A stretch of DNA of 35,735 bases from an uncultured Lachnospiraceae bacterium (GCA_947243855.1 CAMXIK010000029.1:1-35735), one strand, 5' to 3'. Shown: positions 7,607 through 15,512, counted from the first letter of the stretch. Notes: generated by a model not told the origin, from the letters alone. Made by a program: numbers and translations.

Positions 7607-10003
7607 ATGAAAACAACTGTCCGCGTAGCTCATAGGGCAAGCAACTACATAACATCGGTCATATTATCTATTGTAATTGCCACGTCCGTGGGATTTTTTC
7701 TCTATGTTTCCGGATTATATCTGCACGGGGATGCTGTATATGCCCAGTTATATAAGCTGGACGCAGTCGCAGAATCCATGCGGGAAGGCGCGCTGTTTCC
7801 CGTATATGTCGAAAATTGGTACAACGGCTATGAGATTTTCAGGTATTCCCCGCCTACCGTTTACATGATGATCGTAATGCTTTCGGGCATTTTTCATGCG
7901 GATTATCATATTAGCATCTGTATTTTTTATGGGATTATGGCCTTTATCTCCATGATGGGCTTTTTCCTGTTTGGCGTAAAACAGAGAAAAATTATTGCGT
8001 CGTTTTTTGCCGGAATTGCTTTTCTGTTACTGCCGTCCACATTTACGGCGGTGATTTTGGAGGGCAGTCTGGACGTTGTTATGGGACTTGCGCTGATTCC
8101 GGGAATTTTGTATTTCTTATACAGTTTTATGACGTGGAAGAACAGACTGGCGGTTTTGCCGTTTTCGGTTATGATGTGTCTGTTGATTGTGTCGCATTAT
8201 ATTCTTGCCATTGCGTTCGGCTGGGTGTTGGCGATCTACATAGTAATCTATTCGGCGGCTGTAAAAGAATGGAAATTCGGGGCGGCGGCCATAGGAAATA
8301 CAGTATTGCTTTATCTGGTTATGGGATATTTCCTGTATCCGGCATTGTCCGGCGGCCTGTTGACAAGGCCCCATTCTTCCCAGTGGGATGCGGAGCTTTC
8401 CCTTGGCATTCCGGTTTTAGTGATTGCCATACTCGGACTGATCACAACGGATAGGAAGCGGTTTGCCGGATTTTTTCTGACGACTACTTTTTGTGTATTA
8501 TCTTTTTCTGTGATGGAGCCGGTTAGGAAGCTGATCTCTTCGCCGACGCTGCAGAGAAGTTACTGGTATTTGATTTCAATAACGGCAGTTCTTTTATTTA
8601 CCTTACTGCTCTGGGACCGGTTGAGAATGATTTTTCTGCTTGCATCCCTGTGTGTGATGGTGGGAGCGGGAGTTCCTTTGATGTTAGCCATGCAGGAGGG
8701 CGATCATGCGCTGCAGGAGGATCAGGCGCTGATTGACGATTATTTATTGGCGGAGGCAGCGTCTTGGACGGATAATCGAATTGCGCTTATGGATATGGCG
8801 ACGCTCGGCGCGTTTCCCCAGTGGTATTTTGCCCGTCAGGGAGTGAAGTCCACGTTTGGCTGGGATTATGAGAATGCGATGACGGCGCGGAACCAGACGT
8901 CATTGAATGAAGCGTTTTTTGACGGATTTTATGATTATATGTTTGACAGGCTGTTGCTTTATGGGAACGATACGGCCGTTATATTGAAATCATTATTGGA
9001 GGATGGCGCATACGAAAACCTGATTGCCGCCGCCGGACGAAACGGTTATGAAGTGGTGGCGGAAAACGGGAATGTGATTGTATTTAAGGAAACTGCGGTG
9101 GACAGCGCTTATGGTGTGGTTACGAACTATGAGAATCTGGCGATCGGGGAGAACGCATATTATATCAGCTATATTTACCCTTCTTTCGGGTACGGGGCTA
9201 GTGACTGCATAGATGATTACACGATAGAAGAGTTGTCAAAATACCACAATTTATATTTGTCCGGCTTTACTTACCGCGAAAAGGAAAAAGCGGAGAATAT
9301 GCTGAAAGAATTGTCCGCGAAGGGGACGGAAGTATACATAGACATGCAGCATATTCCGATCAATGCCGTGACAGGAAAAAATGAGTTCATGGGCGCTTAT
9401 GCGCAGTTTGTACAGTTCTTCGAGGATTTTCCGGTGTTGGAAAACAACAATGGAAACCAGTTTAAATTGGACTTTCAGGCAGGCAGATATGCGGTTTGGG
9501 ATACGGTTTACGTTTCGGGATGCGAGGACGTGATCAAGGAAACGGCTTATGAGGATAAGAGCCATCTGGTGTACTGGGGGCAGAACCATGATCCCAATGT
9601 TACGTTTATGGGATTCAATCTGGTTTACTATTATCTGACGACGCATAATCAGGACTTGAAACGGTTCCTTGACGAGGAGATGTCGTTATCGTCGGAGAAT
9701 CTGCCGCAGCCTGTTATTGTTCCGATTGAGGTCGGGGGAGATTCGACCCAGATGATTGTGCGTACGCAAGATGACCGTGTGAATTGTAATATTGCCGCGG
9801 TAGATACGCTCGAGTCAGACAGAATTATTACGACGCAAGAAAATCTGCTTGTCGTGAATCAAGGAGATACGACGCTGCGGATTGTTCATGCAGGACACAG
9901 AGAAGGCATGTTCCTTAGTATACTCGGCATCGTGATACTGGGAATTATGTGGATTTCTATTTATGTTCTGCTAGAAAATAATGAAACTTATAGTGAAAGG
10001 TAA
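7607..10003 (+). CDS. Polytopic membrane protein, PTPS-related (GT-C-like)
   Basis: This 798-residue protein has a first transmembrane helix (about 17-38), a short outer loop with Asp42 (GDAVYAQL) and a YNGYEIFRYSPPTVY segment (72-86). About eight to ten more helices run up to residue 360. A long soluble region (about 365-760) and one final helix end in a short charged tail. The early loop and aromatic/proline segment match the membrane family annotated as 6-pyruvoyl-tetrahydropterin-synthase-related, whose layout resembles GT-C glycosyltransferases using lipid-linked sugars. The name does not mean that it has the synthase activity. GAAGG lies just before the ATG, and the gene is first in the XrtG operon. 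I infer a role in handling a lipid-linked glycan or in surface assembly. Confidence 0.8.
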   Translation: MKTTVRVAHRASNYITSVILSIVIATSVGFFLYVSGLYLHGDAVYAQLYKLDAVAESMREGALFPVYVENWYNGYEIFRYSPPTVYMMIVMLSGIFHADYHISICIFYGIMAFISMMGFFLFGVKQRKIIASFFAGIAFLLLPSTFTAVILEGSLDVVMGLALIPGILYFLYSFMTWKNRLAVLPFSVMMCLLIVSHYILAIAFGWVLAIYIVIYSAAVKEWKFGAAAIGNTVLLYLVMGYFLYPALSGGLLTRPHSSQWDAELSLGIPVLVIAILGLITTDRKRFAGFFLTTTFCVLSFSVMEPVRKLISSPTLQRSYWYLISITAVLLFTLLLWDRLRMIFLLASLCVMVGAGVPLMLAMQEGDHALQEDQALIDDYLLAEAASWTDNRIALMDMATLGAFPQWYFARQGVKSTFGWDYENAMTARNQTSLNEAFFDGFYDYMFDRLLLYGNDTAVILKSLLEDGAYENLIAAAGRNGYEVVAENGNVIVFKETAVDSAYGVVTNYENLAIGENAYYISYIYPSFGYGASDCIDDYTIEELSKYHNLYLSGFTYREKEKAENMLKELSAKGTEVYIDMQHIPINAVTGKNEFMGAYAQFVQFFEDFPVLENNNGNQFKLDFQAGRYAVWDTVYVSGCEDVIKETAYEDKSHLVYWGQNHDPNVTFMGFNLVYYYLTTHNQDLKRFLDEEMSLSSENLPQPVIVPIEVGGDSTQMIVRTQDDRVNCNIAAVDTLESDRIITTQENLLVVNQGDTTLRIVHAGHREGMFLSILGIVILGIMWISIYVLLENNETYSER

Positions 10004-10018
10004 AAGGAGGACAAAGGT

Positions 10019-11518
10019 ATGAGGAGGCAGACAAAGAAGTTGGCGCTTACGATGTTACTGTCAGTAGCAATGATCAGCGCGAATTTGCAGCTCGTATCGG
10101 CACAGGAGGAATCTGTAACGGAAACTAACGAGGCATCGGACGATCATTCTTCCGATGAGGCCGCTTCTTCCCAAGATGCCGGGGAAGCAAGAGACGACAG
10201 TGAGACAAATCAGGAGGGGAATACAAGCCAGACGGAGGATTCGACTCCCTCGGAGCCGTCAACGCCCACAGAACCGGCAGCTCCCGTAGAGCCGTCAACA
10301 CCAGCGGAGCCGTCAACACCTACAGAGCCGTCAACACCCGCAGAACCGTCAACGCCTGCGGACACAGAGACAGGCAAGACAGATGGCGCAGACACGCAGG
10401 CTCCGGTAACGGATACCGACAAGGAATCCGGTGAAGGTACGGGGACAGAGCAGGAAGGAAGCGGGGAACAGGACACCCAGAATCCGGACGGTTCTACAGG
10501 AGAAGATGGCGCAGCGGCGGACGATACTGCGGCGGCGGAGAGCGGCCAGCCGGAGCAGACGTTTGTGAATAAGGATGGCGAAGAAGTGAAGCCTTCTGAG
10601 TTGATCGGTGTAGATTACAGCACGATTGCGGGAAGCTACGACGGCGAAACCAATGCGGTGAAGCAGTATGTGGTATCCGACGAGGTTCCGGCGGGAACCA
10701 TTATCAACAGCTATGTGGATGAAAACGGAAACCTGATGATGGTGATCAGTCAGGGTGCAGCCGGAACAGTGCTGGAAGAGGAAAAGCAGGAAGAAGAAAA
10801 GACTGTGCTGGAAGAGCTGGCTGAAACGTTCAGGCTTGATTCGGAGCTTGGAAGCAGTTCCTCCGCTCCTCCGGTAGACGGCAGCTTTTCCGGATGGGAT
10901 GATGTTCCGTCTTCTTATGAATTTAACTGGAATAAACCGGATGCATGGGTGGATGGCGAGCATTATACAGATCCTAACACCACGGATGTCCGTCACGAGA
11001 TGAAGCTGTACAGCGACGGGGAGAACGTATATCTGCGCATTGTATATGCAAGAGAGCTTAAGGACGGGCAGATTGCAAACGGCGACGATTTCCAATTTTG
11101 GATTGATAATCAGCAGATGGCGGCCTATCAGGTACAGTGGACGAGCGGCGCGCAGCTTTCCTACAATAGCAGCGAGCCGGGCGTATACATGGTGGAGGTT
11201 AGACACCGCGACAGTAATATTTCTTATGCGTTGGTGGACGGCGCGGTTGCCTATTACCGCATTAACGAAAACAACCTCAACAACGAGCTGGAACTGAAAA
11301 TACCGATGTCCGAGTTCGTGAAGCAGAATCCGAATATCAATTTGGATAACTATAGCATGATCGGCTTCTTCACACCGAATTTGATGCAGGATAAAATATA
11401 TACGGCGGGTGCGTCAACCGGCGCAGAACCGTTTGCAGCGGCAGCTTTCTTACTGGTGCCCACAAGCTGCATTCTGATTAAGAAGAAAAATGAGAAGGAA
11501 GGATTTGGCATTGCATGA
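10019..11518 (+). CDS. Secreted protein with Firmicu-CTERM-like sorting tail (probable XrtG substrate)
   Basis: A strong AAAGGAGG site precedes the ATG. Residues 1-28 form a Sec signal peptide, probably cut after VSA. Residues about 30-185 are acidic and low-complexity, with a run of EPSTP/EPAAP repeats (about 78-118), typical of a wall-spanning stalk. Residues about 285-460 form a beta-rich module starting DGSFSGWDD, with NVYLRIVYA and DDFQFWIDN segments, similar to CBM9/DOMON-type domains. The tail has a GASTGAEP motif (464-471), a hydrophobic stretch (472-487) and a KKKNEKE cluster, the motif-helix-basic layout of exosortase substrates. The Firmicu-CTERM assignment rests on this layout and on xrtG two genes downstream. 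Its stop overlaps the next start (ATGA). Confidence 0.85.
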   Translation: MRRQTKKLALTMLLSVAMISANLQLVSAQEESVTETNEASDDHSSDEAASSQDAGEARDDSETNQEGNTSQTEDSTPSEPSTPTEPAAPVEPSTPAEPSTPTEPSTPAEPSTPADTETGKTDGADTQAPVTDTDKESGEGTGTEQEGSGEQDTQNPDGSTGEDGAAADDTAAAESGQPEQTFVNKDGEEVKPSELIGVDYSTIAGSYDGETNAVKQYVVSDEVPAGTIINSYVDENGNLMMVISQGAAGTVLEEEKQEEEKTVLEELAETFRLDSELGSSSSAPPVDGSFSGWDDVPSSYEFNWNKPDAWVDGEHYTDPNTTDVRHEMKLYSDGENVYLRIVYARELKDGQIANGDDFQFWIDNQQMAAYQVQWTSGAQLSYNSSEPGVYMVEVRHRDSNISYALVDGAVAYYRINENNLNNELELKIPMSEFVKQNPNINLDNYSMIGFFTPNLMQDKIYTAGASTGAEPFAAAAFLLVPTSCILIKKKNEKEGFGIA

Positions 11519-11991
11519 GCGAGAGGCATGAAGCGTATTTATACCATATAACTTTTAATGCGATGCACAATCTGTCACCAGAAGATCCAAGGAAGATGCA
11601 TGCCCACACGTTTTGTGTGGGCATCTATGTCATAGAGGAAGAGGACGATCACCCTATTTTTTTAAATACGGAGAAAAGCCTGCAGGGGTATTTTAACCGG
11701 TATCAGGGAATACGGCTGAACGAGCTGGCTCCTTTTAATGAGACTGTGCCGACGCTGGAGAATATGGGCGAAGTGTTTTACTGGGATCTAAAACCGATTT
11801 TCAAAAAAAACGGGATGAAGCTTCTCTTGTTGGAGATGGGAGACAGTCCGATCTCCACATACTGTATTGGGGAGAGACCGATGTTAGGAAATGTTTACAG
11901 TCTGGCGTTGGAAAAATCCGTGCAGGAATACTGTGAGAGGGTTCAACAGAGATATACAAAGGAGCAAGAGGGGGATTGGTTAGATGCTTAA
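11515..11991 (+). CDS. XrtG-associated PTPS-like protein, copy 1
   Basis: This 158-residue cytoplasmic protein has the fold signatures of 6-pyruvoyl-tetrahydropterin synthase/QueD. The three zinc ligands are kept: His18 in FNAMHNL, and His29 and His31 in MHAHTF. The PTLENMGEVFYW segment corresponds to the PT-x-E-N helix of the family, and EMGDSPISTY resembles the substrate-binding Glu strand. The catalytic cysteine normally just before the H-x-H is missing (DPRKMHAH), so ordinary PTPS or QueD chemistry is unlikely. It is translationally coupled to the substrate gene (ATGA) and overlaps xrtG by 8 bp. Proteins of this kind are known as neighbours of xrtG. Their role is unknown; a pterin-like or sugar ligand is possible. 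Confidence 0.85.
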   Translation: MSERHEAYLYHITFNAMHNLSPEDPRKMHAHTFCVGIYVIEEEDDHPIFLNTEKSLQGYFNRYQGIRLNELAPFNETVPTLENMGEVFYWDLKPIFKKNGMKLLLLEMGDSPISTYCIGERPMLGNVYSLALEKSVQEYCERVQQRYTKEQEGDWLDA

Positions 11992-12592
11992 ATTCGCAAT
12001 ATTGTATCTTGTGCTGCTGGCTGTCTGGATCTACAGTCTGACAGTCTTTAAAAGAAGAAAACTGGAATTTTTTTATTTCCTGATAGGCAGTATCGGAACG
12101 TTTTTGTTTTCTTTTTTCCTGCTGCGGAACTTCCTGACGAAAATACTGACGACGCTGACTTGTTTCTTGACGGGACTGCTGGGAAATGCATTGGGGATTT
12201 TTAAAGCGTATACGTCCCACTCGATTTTATTTGTGGAAAATGCGGACGGCCCTATTTCCCTGTATGTGGACTTTGAGTGCGGCGGTGTGATAGAGATTTT
12301 GGTGTTTATTTCTCTGGTGTGGTTTTTTGCCGTATATTCAAAGAAGGAAAAGTTAATGTTATCATTAGTGGGTATTTTGTGGATTATCGCAGCAAATATT
12401 ATCAGACTTTTTTCCATTTGCCTGATTATCAACTGGTTTGGCAATGAATCCTATTATGTGGCGCATACGATTGTGGGAAGATTGATTTTCTATGCGCTGT
12501 CCATTATTTTGTATTTTTATGCTTTTACGCGGGCGCAGATACGCAAACAACGAGTAGGAGAGTTCGGATATGATAACGAGGTTAGCGAATGA
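11984..12592 (+). CDS. xrtG: Exosortase family protein XrtG
   Basis: This 202-residue polytopic membrane protein has about five or six helices. The exosortase/archaeosortase active-site residues are recognisable: Cys99 in DFECGGVIE, Arg141 in AANIIRLF and His161 in YVAHTIVGR, each placed at a membrane segment as in the family. Exosortases are thought to cut C-terminal sorting tails and transfer the protein to an acceptor. The short length and gene neighbourhood fit the Gram-positive XrtG type. It overlaps both neighbours (8 bp upstream, 23 bp downstream). The likely substrate is the protein at 10019-11518. Transfer to a glycan or lipid carrier is inferred. Confidence 0.92.
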   Translation: MLKFAILYLVLLAVWIYSLTVFKRRKLEFFYFLIGSIGTFLFSFFLLRNFLTKILTTLTCFLTGLLGNALGIFKAYTSHSILFVENADGPISLYVDFECGGVIEILVFISLVWFFAVYSKKEKLMLSLVGILWIIAANIIRLFSICLIINWFGNESYYVAHTIVGRLIFYALSIILYFYAFTRAQIRKQRVGEFGYDNEVSE

Positions 12593-13991
12593 AATATTTT
12601 TCTGGGCGGCATGGATTATCATTCCCCTGATCATAGAGATTATCCCGGCGGTGGGCAACTTTTTTATCCTGTTGTTCAAGCGTGTCAGGCTGGCAAAAGA
12701 TATTAAGCTGGATTATCTTCCGAATATCACGCTGATGATACCAGTTTATAATTCCGGCCAGACCTTGTATCGCTGTATTGAGTCTGTCCACCTTTCCACC
12801 TACCCGAATCATTTGATCGAGATTATGCTGGTGGATAACGGATCGAAAGATGACAGTTTTGAGATTTTCCAGCGGGCGCAGATTGACTTTCCGGAGCTGG
12901 CTATGTGGTGGATGCATTCCAAACAGGGAAAGTCAAAGGCGCTTAACAAAGCGATTTTTAACAGCAACGGTAAATACGTAATCAATATTGACAGCGACGG
13001 CGTTTTGGACGAGCATGCGCTGATGAATATTGTCAGGCAGTTTGAGACTTACTCGGACATCGATTGTATGACAGGTGTGATTCTGATTGAGCCGGCCTTG
13101 ATTGACGAGACGAAAGGGTTTTTCCTAAAGCAGTTTAGGAAACTGGAATTTATGGAGTATGCGCAGGCCTTTCTTGCCGGCAGAAATTTTGAGTCGCAGT
13201 TTAATAGTATCTATACCTTGTCGGGGGCGTTTTCCTCTTTCCGTAAATCGGTATTGATGAAAACATTCTTGTATAATACGAATACGATCTGTGAAGATAC
13301 GCACCTGACGTTTCAGATTCGGGCGATTTTAAAGAAAAAGGTGCATTTATGCAACGATGCCATTTTCATGGTAGACCCGATTGAGAGCGTCAATAAATTC
13401 TATACCCAGCGGCAGAGGTGGCAGATCGGTGAACTGGAAGTTTCCCATATGTTCTTAAATAATAAGCTGCATCGGCCGATTAAAGGATATTTCAGCGATT
13501 TTGTCATCCGTCTGCTGATGACGGACCATACGTTTGCATTTCCGCGGATGATCTGGTATTTTGTGTTGATTGCGCTGGGCTGTATCAACTATAATTTCCA
13601 CAATGTTGCGGTAGCCTGTGTGTTGATTTATGTGCTTTATGTGTTTAGTTCCTTTTTGTATTATTTGAATATCATTTCATTTTTAAAAGGATATCCTTCG
13701 ATCCGCAGGTATTATGCGAGGAAACTGCTGTATCTATTCGCGCTGCCGATTTATAATCTCTTTGCTTTTTTTGTTAGATTTGCGGGGATTATCAATTCCA
13801 TCAGGCGAAAGAGCAGTTGGAAGACGCTGACGTTTACGGAAGAGCGTAAGATGGTCAATGAGACGGTAAGGCATGATTTTTTCTTTATCTTCCACATACG
13901 AACGCTGCTGCTGAAAATACTGGAAAAACCAATAAAACCACCAAAACAGGGGAGAGGTCATGGAAAACGCCTACAGACAATACAAATTTAA
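12570..13991 (+). CDS. Family 2 glycosyltransferase, XrtG-associated
   Basis: This 473-residue membrane enzyme has one or two N-terminal helices, a GT-A catalytic domain and about two to four C-terminal helices. Motifs in order are LMIPVYNSG (55-63), VDNGSKDDS (88-96), D141-S-D143 for metal/nucleotide binding, CEDTHLT (241-247) with the catalytic acid, and QRQRW (280-284), the processive-type Q(Q/R)xRW motif. This places it with processive or polyprenyl-linked GT2 enzymes. Family members next to xrtG are catalogued as exosortase-G-associated glycosyltransferases. It starts inside xrtG (23-bp overlap) and ends 32 bp into the second PTPS-like gene. I infer that it makes the sugar part of the acceptor or decoration. 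Confidence 0.92.
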   Translation: MITRLANEIFFWAAWIIIPLIIEIIPAVGNFFILLFKRVRLAKDIKLDYLPNITLMIPVYNSGQTLYRCIESVHLSTYPNHLIEIMLVDNGSKDDSFEIFQRAQIDFPELAMWWMHSKQGKSKALNKAIFNSNGKYVINIDSDGVLDEHALMNIVRQFETYSDIDCMTGVILIEPALIDETKGFFLKQFRKLEFMEYAQAFLAGRNFESQFNSIYTLSGAFSSFRKSVLMKTFLYNTNTICEDTHLTFQIRAILKKKVHLCNDAIFMVDPIESVNKFYTQRQRWQIGELEVSHMFLNNKLHRPIKGYFSDFVIRLLMTDHTFAFPRMIWYFVLIALGCINYNFHNVAVACVLIYVLYVFSSFLYYLNIISFLKGYPSIRRYYARKLLYLFALPIYNLFAFFVRFAGIINSIRRKSSWKTLTFTEERKMVNETVRHDFFFIFHIRTLLLKILEKPIKPPKQGRGHGKRLQTIQI

Positions 13992-14415
13992 ATTTTATCT
14001 GAATATGAATCATTTCATCATTGTTGATGATAAACCCGGAGAGGTGCATCCGCATACATGGGAAATTATCATAAGCGTTATTTCAACGCAGGGCGAAATG
14101 ACGCCGTTCGCCAGTATCGAGCGGAAGATGGATGAGATTATGGAGCAGTATCAGGATCAGCTTTTAAACAACTGTCCGCCTTTTGATAAGACGGTGCCCA
14201 CGGTGGAGAATGCCGCGAAGTATTTTTTCAGGCTCATTCAGGATAATATTATCAAGCTGGGCTGGATCTTAATTATGCTTGAGGTGAGCGAAACGCCGAC
14301 CCGTTCCTATATTATTAACGCTCTTTTTGACGAAGACGATATTTGGGATGAGTGGTATGACAATATTACAAGAAAAAATATGGGGCTTTACGGAGAAAGC
14401 ATAAAAATGAATTAA
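13960..14415 (+). CDS. XrtG-associated PTPS-like protein, copy 2
   Basis: This 151-residue protein is a paralogue of the one at 11515-11991. Zinc ligands are His18 (LNMNHF), His30 and His32 (EVHPHTW), with PTVENAAKYFF and LEVSETPTRSY matching the family helix and Glu strand. The cysteine normally preceding the H-x-H is absent here too (KPGEVHPH). The two copies share NNCPPFDKTVPT / APFNETVPT-type segments but are clearly diverged, suggesting a heteromeric partner or separate specificity. The ribosome-binding site GGGGAGAGG is inside the end of the glycosyltransferase gene. It is the last gene of the locus. Confidence 0.85.
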   Translation: MENAYRQYKFKFYLNMNHFIIVDDKPGEVHPHTWEIIISVISTQGEMTPFASIERKMDEIMEQYQDQLLNNCPPFDKTVPTVENAAKYFFRLIQDNIIKLGWILIMLEVSETPTRSYIINALFDEDDIWDEWYDNITRKNMGLYGESIKMN

Positions 14416-14420
14416 AAAAC

Positions 14421-14449
14421 TTGCCAACGGTTCAGTGTTATGGTAAGAT
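14421..14449 (+). promoter_or_regulatory. Promoter for tRNA-Leu
   Basis: TTGCCA (14421-14426), a 17-bp spacer ending in TGG and TAAGAT (14444-14449), an extended -10 form. It begins 6 bp after the stop codon of the preceding gene and lies 41 bp upstream of the tRNA. Confidence 0.6.
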
Positions 14450-14450
14450 A

Positions 14451-14482
14451 TAACTCGGTTGTGATGATTCATAACCGAGTTA
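14451..14482 (+). repeat. Perfect 10-bp inverted repeat in the tRNA leader
   Basis: TAACTCGGTT (14451-14460) and AACCGAGTTA (14473-14482) flank a 12-base loop. There is no T-tract, so it is not a standard terminator for the XrtG operon. It overlaps the likely transcription start and may be a tRNA-precursor leader hairpin or an operator. Confidence 0.6.
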
Positions 14483-14489
14483 CTTATGG

Positions 14490-14572
14490 GCTGGTGTGTC
14501 GGAATGGCAGACGAGGCAGACTCAAAATCTGTTGTGGGCAACCACGTGTGGGTTCAAGTCCCACCACCAGCA
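14490..14572 (+). tRNA. tRNA-Leu (anticodon CAA)
   Basis: The acceptor stem GCTGGTG pairs with CACCAGC (14565-14571), with discriminator A at 14572. The D arm is TCG/CGA. The anticodon stem GCAGA/TCTGT encloses loop CTCAAAA with anticodon CAA, reading UUG. A long class II variable arm follows. The T arm is GTGGG-TTCAAGT-CCCAC. The CCA end is not encoded. The 83-base length fits a leucine tRNA. Confidence 0.95.
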
Positions 14573-14594
14573 TTGATTGTTTCGGTTGTTTAAG

Positions 14595-14629
14595 GGGACT
14601 TGAACAGGCTCAATGTCCCACTACTAGCA
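14595..14629 (+). repeat. tRNA-Leu-derived repeat remnants
   Basis: GGGACTTGAAC (14595-14605) is an exact inverted copy of 11 bases of the tRNA T arm (14552-14562). Just after it, 14615-14629 reads like the tRNA 3' end (GTCCCACTACTAGCA against GTCCCACCACCAGCA, two mismatches). This may be an old attachment site, a decayed second tRNA, or a tRNA processing structure. Confidence 0.55.
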
Positions 14630-14645
14630 GTTGTATTCATAATGA

Positions 14646-14680
14646 AAGACATTGGGCCAGTACCAATGTCTTATTTTATA
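14646..14680 (+). terminator. Probable terminator after tRNA-Leu
   Basis: AAGACATTGG (14646-14655) pairs perfectly with CCAATGTCTT (14663-14672) around a 7-base loop, followed by a T-rich ATTTTATA. It lies between the tRNA and fic and overlaps the upstream part of the long fic frame. Confidence 0.65.
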
Positions 14681-14734
14681 TGTAATAGCCCGGAACTAAT
14701 CAGAAATTTTAGCGTAATATTAGGATGGGCGCAT

Positions 14735-15472
14735 ATGAACAATGCAAATAAAGAGGTTCTCGATTTCTTGTTCAGCAGATTTCAAATAGAAAGAGAAAGA
14801 TTTGACAGATCTGGCATATACGCTTTCACACAGCGCCTACTCGCCTACAATTCAAATAAAATCGAGGGCAGCACGCTTACGGAGGAACAGACGGCTTCGC
14901 TGTTTGATCATGGGACTCTGCCGAAATCGGATGATTATTACCGCGCAAAAGACGTCGAGGAAATGAACGGACATTTTCTGATGTTCAATCGGATGTTAAA
15001 TACCTTAGCTGAGCCGTTGACACAGGATTTGATCAAGGCGTTTCACTTTGAATTGAAATCCGGTGTGTTTGAAGATCGTGCAAACGGATATGCCATCGGG
15101 GATTATAAGAAACGCCCTAATATGATTGGAATGTATCAGACGGCAAAACCGCAAAGTGTCGAGCGGGAAATGCGTTTATTATTGGAGTGGTATGATGCGC
15201 AGGATATTAATGTTTCCGTATTAGCTGGGTTTCATGCGAGATTTGAGAGCATTCATCCGTTTCAGGACGGGAACGGAAGAACCGGCAGAATGCTTCTTTT
15301 TAGAGAATGTTTGAAGAACGGGATCGTGCCGATTGTGATTGAGGATGCAAACAGACTGGAATATCTGGAGGCATTAAAAGAATATAGAGAAGAACAAAGC
15401 GTAGATAAGCTGAGCGCTTTGTTTGAAAAAGAACAACAATTTTATTATCAAAAATGCAAATATTTTATGTAG
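14735..15472 (+). CDS. Fic domain protein, class II (N-terminal inhibitory helix)
   Basis: Fic enzymes usually transfer AMP from ATP to a hydroxyl side chain of a target protein. The active-site motif is intact: HPFQDGNGRTGR at 174-185. An N-terminal SNKIEG segment (40-45) fits the inhibitory (S/T)xxxE(G/N) motif, so the protein would be self-inhibited through Glu44 (class II). I chose ATG 14735 (245 residues) because the longer frame from 14600 runs through the upstream hairpin terminator and has no family similarity there. No antitoxin gene is beside it, consistent with built-in inhibition. The target is unknown. A terminator follows. Confidence 0.9.
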   Translation: MNNANKEVLDFLFSRFQIERERFDRSGIYAFTQRLLAYNSNKIEGSTLTEEQTASLFDHGTLPKSDDYYRAKDVEEMNGHFLMFNRMLNTLAEPLTQDLIKAFHFELKSGVFEDRANGYAIGDYKKRPNMIGMYQTAKPQSVEREMRLLLEWYDAQDINVSVLAGFHARFESIHPFQDGNGRTGRMLLFRECLKNGIVPIVIEDANRLEYLEALKEYREEQSVDKLSALFEKEQQFYYQKCKYFM

Positions 15473-15512
15473 TACACGAATGAAATAGGAACCGAAAACG
15501 ATGGTATCAAAA

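Noticed and set aside
11515..11991. QueD/queuosine or pterin biosynthesis enzyme
   Set aside because: The catalytic cysteine is absent, no queC/queE/folE lies nearby, and the position inside the xrtG operon points to a different role.
14440..14685. 81-residue frame across the tRNA region
   Set aside because: It is read straight through tRNA-Leu and its terminator and has no ribosome-binding site or family similarity.
14600..14734. 45-residue N-terminal extension of Fic
   Set aside because: It overlaps the tRNA-derived repeat and a perfect hairpin terminator; the Fic fold begins at the ATG at 14735.
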